DNA of 9,318 nucleotides from the NCBI GenBank assembly GCA_046757645.1, contig JBHHYS010000097.1, positions 1-9,318 on the forward strand. Direction: 5' to 3'. Below, piece after piece: positions 1 to 6,043 of the stretch. Origin of the DNA: JBHHYS01 sp046757645 (lineage in GTDB: Bacteria > Acidobacteriota > Terriglobia > Acidiferrales > 2-02-FULL-67-57). The notes beneath the pieces were generated by a model, which was not told where the DNA came from, ran no database searches, and saw nothing but the letters and a program-made list of their open reading frames with translations. The position numbers were made by a program, and so were the translations under genes. Position 1 is the stretch's first letter, and every line of letters begins with the position of its first letter.

Positions 1-68
1 GTGGCCTCGAAGGGCGACCGACGCTCTCCGCTCAAATGGATTCTCCTCTCCCCTCAGGGTATTGCGCC

Positions 69-353
69 CTAGTTGCGGGGCAGCTTCTCGATCTTGCCCG
101 CCAGCTCCAGGTCTTTTTCGGTTACGCCGCCCTGGCTGTGCGTAGAGAGTTTCAGGGTCACGGCATTGTAGTTGATGGTGATGTCGGGATGGTGCTGCTC
201 GGCCTCGGCCAGCTCCGCCAGCTTCTGCACGAATTGGATGGCGGGAAGAAAGGAGATCAGTTCGTACTTCTTTTCGATGGCTTTCCCCTTCAGTTGCCAG
301 CCAGGCAGACTGCCCAACTTGTTCCTGACTTCGGCGTCGCTCAACGCGGGCAT
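69..353 (-). CDS. Pterin-4a-carbinolamine dehydratase (PCD/DCoH family)
   Basis: The 94-residue product matches the whole PCD family, which is normally about 90-110 residues. The family dehydrates 4a-hydroxy-tetrahydropterins to quinonoid dihydropterin in the cytoplasm, recycling the cofactor of aromatic amino acid hydroxylases. The full family signature is visible: Glu50, then His54-His55-Pro56, Tyr62, His72 and Asp81, with the spacing of the known pattern. The text around it reads EQHHPDITINY and THSQGGVTEKD. The ATG at 353 follows a strong AAGGAGG ribosome binding site five bases upstream. No phenylalanine hydroxylase (phhA) lies in the window, so the usual phhB role cannot be inferred from context. 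Stand-alone copies may serve other pterins, for example molybdopterin-related ones. An in-frame leader ORF lies just upstream (366-383). Family assignment is secure; the physiological substrate is not. Confidence 0.95.
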   Translation of the reverse strand: MPALSDAEVRNKLGSLPGWQLKGKAIEKKYELISFLPAIQFVQKLAELAEAEQHHPDITINYNAVTLKLSTHSQGGVTEKDLELAGKIEKLPRN

Positions 354-365
354 AGAACCCTCCTT

Positions 366-383
366 TCAGCGCCTGGAAGACAT
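366..383 (-). CDS. Five-codon leader ORF (MSSRR) upstream of the carbinolamine dehydratase
   Basis: An ATG at 383 has a textbook AAGGAGG site (389-395) five bases upstream and reads Met-Ser-Ser-Arg-Arg before a TGA at 366-368. The TGA overlaps the ribosome binding site of the dehydratase gene. The leader is in the same frame as the dehydratase, whose ATG is ten codons after the leader ATG, so one stop codon separates them. Translational coupling or termination-reinitiation is one reading. A decayed N-terminal extension or a chance start is another. It is too short to judge by protein similarity. Confidence 0.4.
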   Translation of the reverse strand: MSSRR

Positions 384-488
384 GCCGCCCTCCTTGTGTG
401 TTGTACCCTTTTGCCCCCACAATTGGCAAGGGCCGCGGTCGGGGAGTAGCAATTTGCTAACCAGTGCCACCCTGCGAAAGGAGAAATC

Positions 489-521
489 GTGAACAATGCC
501 AACCAGACATCTCGATCCTAG
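489..521 (+). CDS. Possible ten-codon ORF overlapping the zinc-ribbon start
   Basis: The only good ribosome binding site before the zinc-ribbon gene, AAAGGAG at 477-483, sits five bases from this GTG at 489 but twelve bases from the zinc-ribbon ATG at 496. From the GTG, ten codons are read in a different frame before TAG at 519-521. This may be a leader peptide coupled to the zinc-ribbon gene, or simply a suboptimally spaced start for that gene. The evidence is spacing only. Confidence 0.2.
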   Translation: MNNANQTSRS

Positions 522-720
522 TAACCTCGGTGTGGATGAAGATTGGGTAGGAAACAACGCGGCGTTTCGATGCCCAATCTGCCAGAAGGTGTTTCTGGTG
601 AGCCACTTGGTACATCGGGGCGTTCGGGAGTGCCCGCAGTGCGGACGATCGGTCGGTCGGGTGGAAGGTGGGAGCGGACAAGGCGGGAAGGCTAGTCTGG
701 AGTGGCGAGATTCAAATTAA
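496..720 (+). CDS. Small four-cysteine zinc-ribbon protein, function unknown
   Basis: The product is a 74-residue soluble protein with two CxxC knuckles, Cys26-Pro-Ile-Cys29 and Cys46-Pro-Gln-Cys49, separated by 16 residues. This is the arrangement of a rubredoxin-like zinc ribbon. The N-terminus reads HLDPSNLGVDEDWVGNNAAF, and the tail is glycine-rich and low in complexity. I do not recognise a named family. Small zinc ribbons of this kind are common as nucleic-acid or protein adaptor modules, but nothing here fixes a partner. It is monocistronic: the dehydratase is divergent on the left and the aminopeptidase convergent on the right. A palindromic element (732-787) begins 12 bases after the stop. 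The ATG at 496 is the first start that precedes the conserved-looking N-terminus, but its ribosome binding site is unusually distant. Confidence 0.75.
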   Translation: MPTRHLDPSNLGVDEDWVGNNAAFRCPICQKVFLVSHLVHRGVRECPQCGRSVGRVEGGSGQGGKASLEWRDSN

Positions 721-731
721 AGTAGGAGAAA

Positions 732-787
732 GTTCAACCCTGTGGCTCCCGCCACAGGGCCCAGCGGCAGGAGCCGCTGGGTTGAAC
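732..787. repeat. Twin-hairpin palindromic element (REP-doublet-like), copy 1
   Basis: Two 28-nt units lie in inverted orientation with no spacer. Each is GTTCAA (outer arm) followed by a 9-bp stem with a 4-nt loop. Hairpin 1 (738-759) has stem CCCTGTGGC and loop TCCC. Hairpin 2 (760-781) has stem CCCAGCGGC and loop AGGA. The outer arms GTTCAA (732-737) and TTGAAC (782-787) pair with each other, closing a three-way junction. The two units differ at two stem positions, each with the compensating change in its partner. It lies between the convergent 3' ends of the zinc-ribbon and aminopeptidase genes and could act as a bidirectional terminator, although no T-tract follows. Confidence 0.9.
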
Positions 788-818
788 ACAAATTTGGACA
801 TCGCCGGGCTGGGAGAAT

Positions 819-3485
819 TCAACGGGGCGGCGGCGCGGCCAGCTTTTCCCGCAGCTGGCGCACTTCCTGCTTCAGAGTGTTCACTTCGCTTTCGAGCTCT
901 TCCCGGTTGCCCTGCGCCGCCCGGGTGCGGCGGATTTTGTCCACCGCCACTTCCGCGTCGCGTTGCAGCCGCCGCTCGATTTCGCTGGCAGCGAACGCTT
1001 CCAGAGCGGGCAGCGCCCGCGCATCGCCGAGCTTCCCCAGCGCCTTCAGGGCTGCGCGCCGCGCCCAGATGTAGGGGTCGTTCAGCAGGGCTAGCAGATG
1101 ATCCAACACTTCGTCCTTCTTGTGCCGGCCGAGCTTCCCCAGCGCTTGGATGGCGGCCTCGCGCGCCCGCGGCGGCCGGCCGTAGCGCGACCACTTCTGC
1201 GCCAGCTTCAGCCCGCGGGCATCGTCCAAGGCGCCCAGGCCCTCGAACACCGCTCGGCGAATCACTTCGCGGTGAGAGGGGCGGGCGAGAGCGGCGCGCA
1301 GTTGCTCAAAAGCCTTTTCGGCGCGGGTTCCGCCCAGCGCTTTTACGGCGGCGGCCACCACATAGCTCTTGGCCTCCTGGGCAACCACATTTTCCAGGGC
1401 CTGTGCGGCCCGAGCGTCGCCCTGGAATTGCCCCAGGGCCTTGGCCACCTTCTCCCGCACGCGGGCGTCGGGGTCGCGCAGCCCTTCGATCAGGGCATCG
1501 CGGGCCGCAGCGCTCTTCGTCTCCCCCAGCACCCGCGCCACTTGGGCGCGCACCCCGTAGAAGGGGTCGTTCAGCAACGATTCGCGCAGGACGCCGAGCG
1601 CCACCAGATCGCTGCCGCGGCCTCCGAGTTGCTCGGCCGCCCAGATGCGCCCGATGACGTTCGGGTCATTCTGCAACAGGTCGATCAACGCGGGGCGCGA
1701 TTGCGGAAATTCGAGGGTCTTCAGGATGCGCTGGTCGGGATCAAAGCGCACGCGCGTGGGGCGCTCGGGCAGGGGAAAGTAAAAGTCGTCGCGGGGGTGC
1801 GCCACCTGCAGGCGGAAAGTCTGCGCGCCTTGCCCGGTGGTGAACTCCACCTCCACCGGGAGGCGGAAGAGCGGGGTCATCTCTGTGCGCTCCTGTTTCT
1901 GCTCCACCACCAGGTGAACCAGGTGGGTCTCCGCGTCCCACTCCCAGCGCACGGAGAACTCCGGGTGGCCGGCGCGGTAGAGCCACTCCTCGAAAAACCA
2001 ACCCAGCTCCTGGCCGGTGGCCTCCGCGATGGCCTGGCGAAAGTCCTCCGTGGTTACCGCTTGCCGGGCAAATTTCTTTCCGTAGTGGCGAATCGCCTTC
2101 TGGAAGAGGGCGGGGCCCAGCACAGAGCGCAGCATGTCCAGCACCAGGGCGCCCTTGGGATAGCTGTGGGCGTCGAAGAGGTCCATCTCGTGGACGTAGA
2201 CCCCCCAGACGATCGGTCGGCGGTAGTCCTGGTCGTTCAAGCAAGAAGGGCGGTAGCTCCGGTTGTCTTCGCAAAAGTAGCGCTCCGCGTTTTGCCAGCG
2301 GCGGTAGTCGTATTCCTCGCGGCCGTAGCGCTGCTCGAACCAGAGGTTGGTGAAGAAGGTGGCGAAGCCCTCGTTCAGCCAGATGTGCGACCAGTCGCGG
2401 CAGGTCAGCAGGTCGCCCCACCACTGGTGCACCAGCTCGTGCGCCACCAGCCCTTCGCTCGTCCAGTTCGGCGCCGCCGCTTCGTCGTGCAGCGTGTCCG
2501 CATAGAGCGTGCTGGCGCTGACGTTCTCCATCCCACCAAACAGTGCTCCTTGCACCGTGGTCTGGGCGTACTTTTCGTAGGGATAGGGAACGCCGATGGT
2601 GTCGCCGAAGAATCGGATCATGGCTGGGGTCTGGGCGAAGGAGCGCTCCACGCTTGCCGGGGCGGTGCCGGGGGGAACGTAGTAGTCAACCGGCAACCCG
2701 TCTCTCTGTTCGCTGTGGTGGTCGAACCGCCCCACGATCAACGAAATTAAATAAGTGCTGTGAGGCACCTCTTCGCGCCAGTGGTAGGTCTTGGTGCCCG
2801 GCTGTGCGGGGTCTTCGCCCACCTCGACCAGGCGCCCGTTCGAGATGGCCAGCATATCGGCCGGGACCCTAACCACCAGCTCGCTGGTGGCCTTGTCGTT
2901 GGGGAAGTCGTAAAGGGGAACCCAGTAGCGGGTGTCCTGGCTTTCCCCCTGCGTCCAGATTTCCCGCCGCTTGTCCGGGTAAGCCTCGTCCGGGCCGGTG
3001 AAGTAGAGGCCCTTGCGAGGCCGGGCGCGGTAGCGGATGGCAAGTCTCAAGTTCTCCCCACTGGCGTAGGCGTGGTCGAGGACAATCGTCAGCCGCTGGC
3101 CGTCGTGGGAAAAGTCCAGCCGCGGCCCGCCCTCCAGCCGCACCTCCTCGATACTCATCTCCACCGCATCCACTTCCACGCTCAGCAGGCCGTCGTTGAT
3201 GGGAGCCAGGGTGAGCGTGGCCGTGCCCGCAATCTCTCTTTTGTCCCAGTTCACCCCCAGCTCGACCTTGACGTGCTTGAGGTCGTAGGTGCGGCTGCGC
3301 GCCCAGTGGCGTCTAGCCCGCACGTCGCCGAAGGGCTTGCGCAACTGGTCAGCCGATGCGCCGGCCTCTTCCTGGGCCTGCCCGTCCGGTAGGCGGGCCC
3401 ACCCGCTCACCTCGTGACCAAGAAAAATTGCGAGGCTACCCAACAGGAATAGGCTCAAAGCTACGGGCCGCAGCGACTTATGCAT
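819..3485 (-). CDS. Secreted M1 family zinc aminopeptidase with C-terminal HEAT repeats
   Basis: The 888-residue product starts with a probable signal sequence (1-30: basic start, hydrophobic SLFLLGSLAIFLG), so it is likely exported or membrane-tethered. The M1 N-terminal beta domain covers roughly 65-250. The exopeptidase motif GGMEN is at 317-321. The zinc site is HELVH at 349-353 with Glu372 in NEGFATFF exactly 18 residues later, and Glu350 is the expected catalytic base. The conserved Tyr442 lies in YPKGA. From about 620 to 850 come helical HEAT-like repeats (for example DPDARVREKVAKALG and DPYIWARRAALKALG). The chain ends in a short coiled coil (857-882). M1 enzymes remove N-terminal residues from peptides. 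The HEAT tail replaces the usual ERAP-type C-terminal domain and probably covers the active-site cleft or binds a partner. I chose ATG 3485 over TTG 3500 because AGAGGAG sits five bases upstream of the ATG. Confidence 0.95.
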   Translation of the reverse strand: MHKSLRPVALSLFLLGSLAIFLGHEVSGWARLPDGQAQEEAGASADQLRKPFGDVRARRHWARSRTYDLKHVKVELGVNWDKREIAGTATLTLAPINDGLLSVEVDAVEMSIEEVRLEGGPRLDFSHDGQRLTIVLDHAYASGENLRLAIRYRARPRKGLYFTGPDEAYPDKRREIWTQGESQDTRYWVPLYDFPNDKATSELVVRVPADMLAISNGRLVEVGEDPAQPGTKTYHWREEVPHSTYLISLIVGRFDHHSEQRDGLPVDYYVPPGTAPASVERSFAQTPAMIRFFGDTIGVPYPYEKYAQTTVQGALFGGMENVSASTLYADTLHDEAAAPNWTSEGLVAHELVHQWWGDLLTCRDWSHIWLNEGFATFFTNLWFEQRYGREEYDYRRWQNAERYFCEDNRSYRPSCLNDQDYRRPIVWGVYVHEMDLFDAHSYPKGALVLDMLRSVLGPALFQKAIRHYGKKFARQAVTTEDFRQAIAEATGQELGWFFEEWLYRAGHPEFSVRWEWDAETHLVHLVVEQKQERTEMTPLFRLPVEVEFTTGQGAQTFRLQVAHPRDDFYFPLPERPTRVRFDPDQRILKTLEFPQSRPALIDLLQNDPNVIGRIWAAEQLGGRGSDLVALGVLRESLLNDPFYGVRAQVARVLGETKSAAARDALIEGLRDPDARVREKVAKALGQFQGDARAAQALENVVAQEAKSYVVAAAVKALGGTRAEKAFEQLRAALARPSHREVIRRAVFEGLGALDDARGLKLAQKWSRYGRPPRAREAAIQALGKLGRHKKDEVLDHLLALLNDPYIWARRAALKALGKLGDARALPALEAFAASEIERRLQRDAEVAVDKIRRTRAAQGNREELESEVNTLKQEVRQLREKLAAPPPR

Positions 3486-3501
3486 AGAAGCTCCTCTCAA
3501 T

Positions 3502-3523
3502 GACTGTCTTCCGTTCGACAGTC
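3502..3523. promoter_or_regulatory. Perfect 7-bp inverted repeat in the aminopeptidase 5' leader
   Basis: GACTGTC (3502-3508) and GACAGTC (3517-3523) are perfect reverse complements separated by 8 bases. The repeat lies immediately upstream of the ribosome binding site of the M1 aminopeptidase gene. It could be an operator half-site pair or an mRNA hairpin acting on translation. I could not identify a convincing promoter beside it, so its role is open. Confidence 0.4.
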
Positions 3524-3602
3524 TTCAGCTTGAGATGGAAGGAACGTCGGTGGGTGTTCGGGGAAAGGGTGTAGTGGGACATATGGAAGCAGAGAATACA
3601 AG

Positions 3603-3977
3603 CTACTCTTTCAGTGCCCTACTAGGTCGTCTTCTACCTATCAGAATTCCTGCCAAAAGTCCTGCAATCAAGGCCCCGGCCACTTTCTTCGTGCTCCCAA
3701 GGGAAATGAACCGGGTGTCCTCCCGAGTTATCTCCACGACTCCCACAGGACTGGCCGCCACTCCTCCTCCACCCTCTTCCCCCTCTTCCCCGGGGTTCTG
3801 CTTTTTGCTAGAGCCCACCTTTTGGCTGCCGGAGCCTCCCCCAAAGCCATAAGCAACCCTAGCCACAGGGATAATCGTCTTCCCTTCAGCGACTATGGGG
3901 TCTCCATAGACGGTTTTGACACTGGCGCTGCGTTGCAAGCGCTCCGCAAGAGATTGAAAAAGCTGTTGGATACTCAT
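3603..3977 (-). CDS. GerW/YtfJ-family protein with C-terminal membrane segment
   Basis: The 124-residue product has the features of the GerW (sporulation protein YtfJ) family. These are an N-terminal helix (1-18), then VKTVYGDPI (20-28), the strand TIIPVARVAYGFGGGSG (34-50), a charged low-complexity Gly/Glu linker (60-72), and GVAASPVGVVEI (72-83). Unlike the Bacillus protein as I recall it, the chain ends in a hydrophobic segment (about 98-114, VAGALIAGLLAGILIG) followed by RRR, which suggests a tail-anchored membrane protein. In Bacillus the family is linked to spore germination. It also occurs in bacteria that do not sporulate, where its role is unknown, and no spore gene is visible here. 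The start at 3977 is supported by GAGGAGGG about five bases upstream. The aminopeptidase gene follows on the same strand after 117 bases, so co-transcription is possible but not shown. Confidence 0.85.
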   Translation of the reverse strand: MSIQQLFQSLAERLQRSASVKTVYGDPIVAEGKTIIPVARVAYGFGGGSGSQKVGSSKKQNPGEEGEEGGGGVAASPVGVVEITREDTRFISLGSTKKVAGALIAGLLAGILIGRRRPSRALKE

Positions 3978-3995
3978 GGCAGCCCTCCTCGACCT

Positions 3996-4037
3996 CTAAG
4001 ATTGGGGTTTAGCCCCTAGCATGGCTTCAATCTTTAG
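3996..4037. repeat. Stem-loop with a degenerate GGGnTTTAGCCCCT unit in the GerW leader
   Basis: CTAAGATTG (3996-4004) can pair with CAATCTTTAG (4028-4037) with one bulged base. Inside it, GGGG-TTTAG-CCCC (4004-4016) forms a smaller hairpin. The inner sequence closely resembles one half-unit of the palindromic element at 7497-7546 (GGGCTTTAGCCCCT against GGGGTTTAGCCCCT). It lies about 20 bases upstream of the GerW-family start on the minus strand, in the spacer shared with the divergent hydrolase gene. Confidence 0.45.
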
Positions 4038-4194
4038 TCGGCAGAGTCAATATAGTATTAGGCCACACTTGTCTTCTTTGGTTTCTTCAGCAATCCTACG
4101 CCGAGTGTAATTAACTCAACACGAATTCGGGAAGAAAAGCAAGAGCGCGGATTCTACCATCGCGCGTTGCCCGAGACAACGCCGTGCCTGTGCT

Positions 4195-4866
4195 ATGATT
4201 CCGGTGGCGATGAATGCATCCGGCCAATTGATTCACGAAGTCCTGCCCGTCGGCTGGTTGCAGTGCAACTGCTCCATCGTGGGCGATGCGGAGACGCGGG
4301 AAGCCATCGTCATTGACCCCGGCGACAATCCCGAGCAAATCCTGGAGGTGCTGCGCCGCCACCGCCTGCGGGTGAAGTACATCGTCATCACCCACGCCCA
4401 CATCGACCACGTGGGCGGGGCGGCACGCCTCAAGCAGGCCACCGGCGCGCCCGTGCTGATGCATCCCGAAGACCGCTGGCTCTACCAGAACCTTGAACTG
4501 CAGGCAACCCTCGTCGGGCTGCCCGCCCCACCGCCCGCCGCCGAGATCGACCACGGACTGCGCGCCGGCGATGAAATTCGCTGGGGCCAGCACCTCCGCG
4601 CCCAGGTGTTGCATACGCCCGGCCATAGCCCCGGCAGTGTCAGCCTCTACGTGCCCGAGCGAGAGATTCTCTTCGCCGGCGACACCCTCTTTGCCGGCAG
4701 CATCGGCCGCACCGACCTCTGGGGCGGCTCCTACGACGCCATCCTCCGCTCCATTCACACCGAACTGCTGCCGCTTGACGACCGCACCGCCATCTATCCC
4801 GGCCACGGGCCCGCCACCACCATCGGCGCCGAACGCGAGCGCAATCTCTTCCTGCAAGACCTCTAA
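4195..4866 (+). CDS. Metallo-beta-lactamase-fold hydrolase (glyoxalase II-like)
   Basis: This is a 223-residue single-domain protein of the MBL fold, the usual size of compact YcbL/glyoxalase-II-like hydrolases. The metal ligands are all visible: T-HAHIDH gives His67, His69, Asp71 and His72, followed by His144 in TPGHSPGS, Asp163 in AGDTLF and His204 in YPGHG. The GSIGRTDLWGG segment (168-178) is typical of the persulfide-dioxygenase, glyoxalase-II and YcbL branch. Expected activity is hydrolysis of a thioester such as S-lactoylglutathione, or of a related small ester, in the cytoplasm. The exact substrate cannot be read from sequence. No rhodanese domain is fused. The start is uncertain: ATG 4195 has no clear ribosome binding site, and ATG 4210, giving 218 residues, has only GGTGG just before it. 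The protein begins in earnest at QLIHEVLPVG, so both starts are compatible. Confidence 0.92.
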   Translation: MIPVAMNASGQLIHEVLPVGWLQCNCSIVGDAETREAIVIDPGDNPEQILEVLRRHRLRVKYIVITHAHIDHVGGAARLKQATGAPVLMHPEDRWLYQNLELQATLVGLPAPPPAAEIDHGLRAGDEIRWGQHLRAQVLHTPGHSPGSVSLYVPEREILFAGDTLFAGSIGRTDLWGGSYDAILRSIHTELLPLDDRTAIYPGHGPATTIGAERERNLFLQDL

Positions 4867-4892
4867 GTTTTTCCTCTGTGTCCTCTGCGCCT

Positions 4893-4921
4893 CCCCGGCC
4901 CGCTACCGGCGCAGGCCGGGG
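4893..4921. repeat. GC-rich stem-loop downstream of the hydrolase gene
   Basis: CCCCGGCC (4893-4900) and GGCCGGGG (4914-4921) form an 8-bp stem with a 13-nt loop. An overlapping alternative stem is GCCCGC (4898-4903) with GCGGGC (4921-4926). It follows the hydrolase stop by 26 bases and sits between convergent genes. It has no T-tract, so a terminator role is only possible. The bases just before it (TTTTTCCTCTGTGTCCTCTG) resemble a dispersed sequence I recall from many GC-rich genomes. Confidence 0.45.
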
Positions 4922-4945
4922 CGGGCTGCGGTGAGTCTTGCGGAT

Positions 4946-4978
4946 GCAAGGAGGCAAAGGAAGCAAAGGAGGCAGGAG
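4946..4978. repeat. Short purine-rich tandem repeat, unit GCAAAGGAG
   Basis: Four imperfect head-to-tail copies of a 9-base unit: GCAAGGAG, GCAAAGGAA, GCAAAGGAG, GCAGGAG. The two middle copies are full length and the outer two have each lost one or two bases. It lies in the spacer between convergent genes, so the AGGAG-like bases are not followed by a gene start on this strand. Confidence 0.7.
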
Positions 4979-4983
4979 TAGTA

Positions 4984-5042
4984 TCATTCTGAGCGAAGCG
5001 AAGAATCTGCTTTTGCAGCGGCTCACTCGCTCGCGGGAATGA
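4984..5042. repeat. Dispersed-type repeat bounded by TCATTC and GAATGA
   Basis: The element opens with TCATTC (4984-4989), continues as TGAGCGAAGCGAAGAATCTG, and closes with the inverse GAATGA (5037-5042). Sequences of the TCATTCTGAGCGAAGCGAAG type are, as I recall, widespread intergenic repeats in several phyla including Acidobacteria. A diverged copy of its core lies at 7410-7428. It sits between the convergent hydrolase gene and the 91-residue unknown gene. Confidence 0.6.
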
Positions 5043-5071
5043 CGGCTTTCGCTCCTGCGGTCAGCTTTGTC

Positions 5072-5347
5072 TCAACCTTGCGCCCCGGGGCGGCCGCTGG
5101 CGGCGCGCATCTCTTCCATCACGCTTTGGATCAATTCCTTCGCCTGGCCCAGCCCCTGGTTGATCAGGCGGATGTCCATGGCTGGCTGCTCGGGTTGGCG
5201 TTGGCTGCGGCAATAGACCGAGTGCTGCCCGATCAACACCAAGGCTTCGGTCAGCAGGTCAAGCGTCACCGCCAGCCGCCCCCGCGGCTTGCCCATCATG
5301 AATTCGAACTTCTCCAGCTCATCTTTGCGGTCTTTGAAAACTGACAT
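5072..5347 (-). CDS. Hypothetical 91-residue protein, translationally coupled to the upstream gene
   Basis: I do not recognise this family. The 91-residue product is soluble and mostly helical by appearance, beginning MSVFKDRKDELEKFEFMMGKP, with a central segment GRLAVTLDLLTEALVLIGQHSVY (23-45) and an amphipathic stretch INQGLGQAKELIQSVMEEMR (62-81). It has no obvious catalytic motif or membrane segment. I chose the ATG at 5347 because AAGGAGG ends three bases before it; an in-frame ATG at 5389 would add 14 residues of poor-looking sequence. Its first 29 bases, and its ribosome binding site, lie inside the 3' end of the 212-residue gene. This implies co-transcription and probable translational coupling. 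The two may therefore work together, but no function can be named. Confidence 0.65.
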   Translation of the reverse strand: MSVFKDRKDELEKFEFMMGKPRGRLAVTLDLLTEALVLIGQHSVYCRSQRQPEQPAMDIRLINQGLGQAKELIQSVMEEMRAASGRPGAQG

Positions 5348-5957
5348 GGGCCTCCTTATGTTGACGGATGCTGTCGCGGATAACGGCATGGGCGTCTTCG
5401 ACCCTCTCCCCGGCGCCGTGGATGAGATCCTTCTGAGGATCGAAGAAGTAATCGTCCAGCAGAGCGTAGTGCAGCCGATGCGTTAGCCTGGCCAGCGCCC
5501 GTGAAAGCTCCCCCGGATTTGTCTCGTTTTCTTCCGAGTAAGGAATCGCGGCTCTGGACAAATCCTCCACGATTGCCGGGGAGAGGCAATTCGTCGGCGT
5601 GAGAGCCGCGTCAAGAGTAATGGGGTCCGGCCTTTCCTCGGGCCAGTGCTGGCGATGCTGAGCGAAGAGGTATATCCCCCACCTCGACGCCCGCCAATCA
5701 GTTAGGCGGGTGTATTCCGGAATGCGCTTCTCCACGGTTTTGGCCGTTTGAAGGGACTTCTTTTCATACTTGGAGAAGCATTTTGGCACCGGGTTCGATT
5801 CCCTGCGAGCTTGGGCTAAGCCCTCTGCAGGCACGGCGGGAGGCACCAGCAAGATCAGTGCCACGCACGCGGCGCAGGAAGGCAGGGCGCGGAGACGCCG
5901 TTGAGCTGGCCGGACGCACGCAGGACAACACAACCGCACAGAATTCTCTTTTCTCAT
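5319..5957 (-). CDS. Hypothetical probable exported protein, 212 residues
   Basis: I do not recognise this family. From ATG 5957 the product opens with a long basic, cysteine-containing n-region (MRKENSVRLCCPACVRPAQRR). A hydrophobic core follows (about 28-44, SCAACVALILLVPPAVPAEG) with possible signal peptidase sites after AVPA or AQA, so export or membrane anchoring is likely. The mature part is charged and helical (KYEKKSLQTAKTVEKRIPEY, LSRALARLTHRLHYALLDDYFF) and ends near HVSFQRPQR. No enzyme motif is visible. A TTG at 5996 could extend the frame by 13 codons. A promoter whose -35 box covers that TTG (5968-5996) argues for the ATG. The 91-residue gene overlaps its 3' end by 29 bases and is probably in the same operon. 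Confidence 0.6.
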   Translation of the reverse strand: MRKENSVRLCCPACVRPAQRRLRALPSCAACVALILLVPPAVPAEGLAQARRESNPVPKCFSKYEKKSLQTAKTVEKRIPEYTRLTDWRASRWGIYLFAQHRQHWPEERPDPITLDAALTPTNCLSPAIVEDLSRAAIPYSEENETNPGELSRALARLTHRLHYALLDDYFFDPQKDLIHGAGERVEDAHAVIRDSIRQHKEAHVSFQRPQR

Positions 5958-5967
5958 GGCAAAGTTT

Positions 5968-5996
5968 ACTATACTGAAGCTTCTTCGCGCCGGCAA
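5968..5996 (-). promoter_or_regulatory. Candidate sigma-70-type promoter for the 212/91-residue operon
   Basis: On the minus strand, TTGCCG (5991-5996) and TATAGT (5968-5973) are separated by exactly 17 bases. They match the -35 consensus at four of six positions and the -10 consensus at five of six. Transcription would begin near 5961, only about four bases before the ATG at 5957, giving a nearly leaderless mRNA. No ribosome binding site precedes that ATG, which is consistent. Confidence 0.55.
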
Positions 5997-6043
5997 CCGG
6001 ACGCGCCTGAACCCGAGGATGAGTTCGGCAGGGGAGTGAATCG

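Noticed and set aside
366..368. TGA between the leader and the dehydratase read as selenocysteine
   Set aside because: It lies outside the conserved protein, family members start where this gene's ATG is, and no SECIS-like structure is evident.
1098..2750. Long plus-strand open frame of 550 codons, and others opposite the aminopeptidase (668-1657, 2760-3392)
   Set aside because: They lie antisense to the fully motif-supported M1 gene and are rich in Arg, Ala, Pro and Gly, as expected for GC-rich shadow frames. No domain is seen.
3486..3500. TTG start at 3500 for the aminopeptidase
   Set aside because: The five extra codons consist mostly of the ribosome binding site of the ATG at 3485, which is ideally spaced.
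3603..3977. Evidence that the host forms spores
   Set aside because: The GerW/YtfJ family is also found in non-sporulating bacteria, and no other sporulation gene is present.
4040..4110. Divergent promoter with TATAGT/TACTAT boxes between the GerW and MBL genes
   Set aside because: The AT-rich hexamers exist on both strands, but neither has a convincing -35 box at 16-18 bases, so no coordinates can be defended.
4111..4857. Minus-strand frame of 248 codons opposite the MBL-fold gene
   Set aside because: The plus strand carries all MBL metal ligands in order; the antisense frame has no recognisable motif and is a GC-codon shadow.
4946..4978. Tandem repeats as a CRISPR array
   Set aside because: Units are 9 bases and directly adjacent with no spacers; no cas genes.
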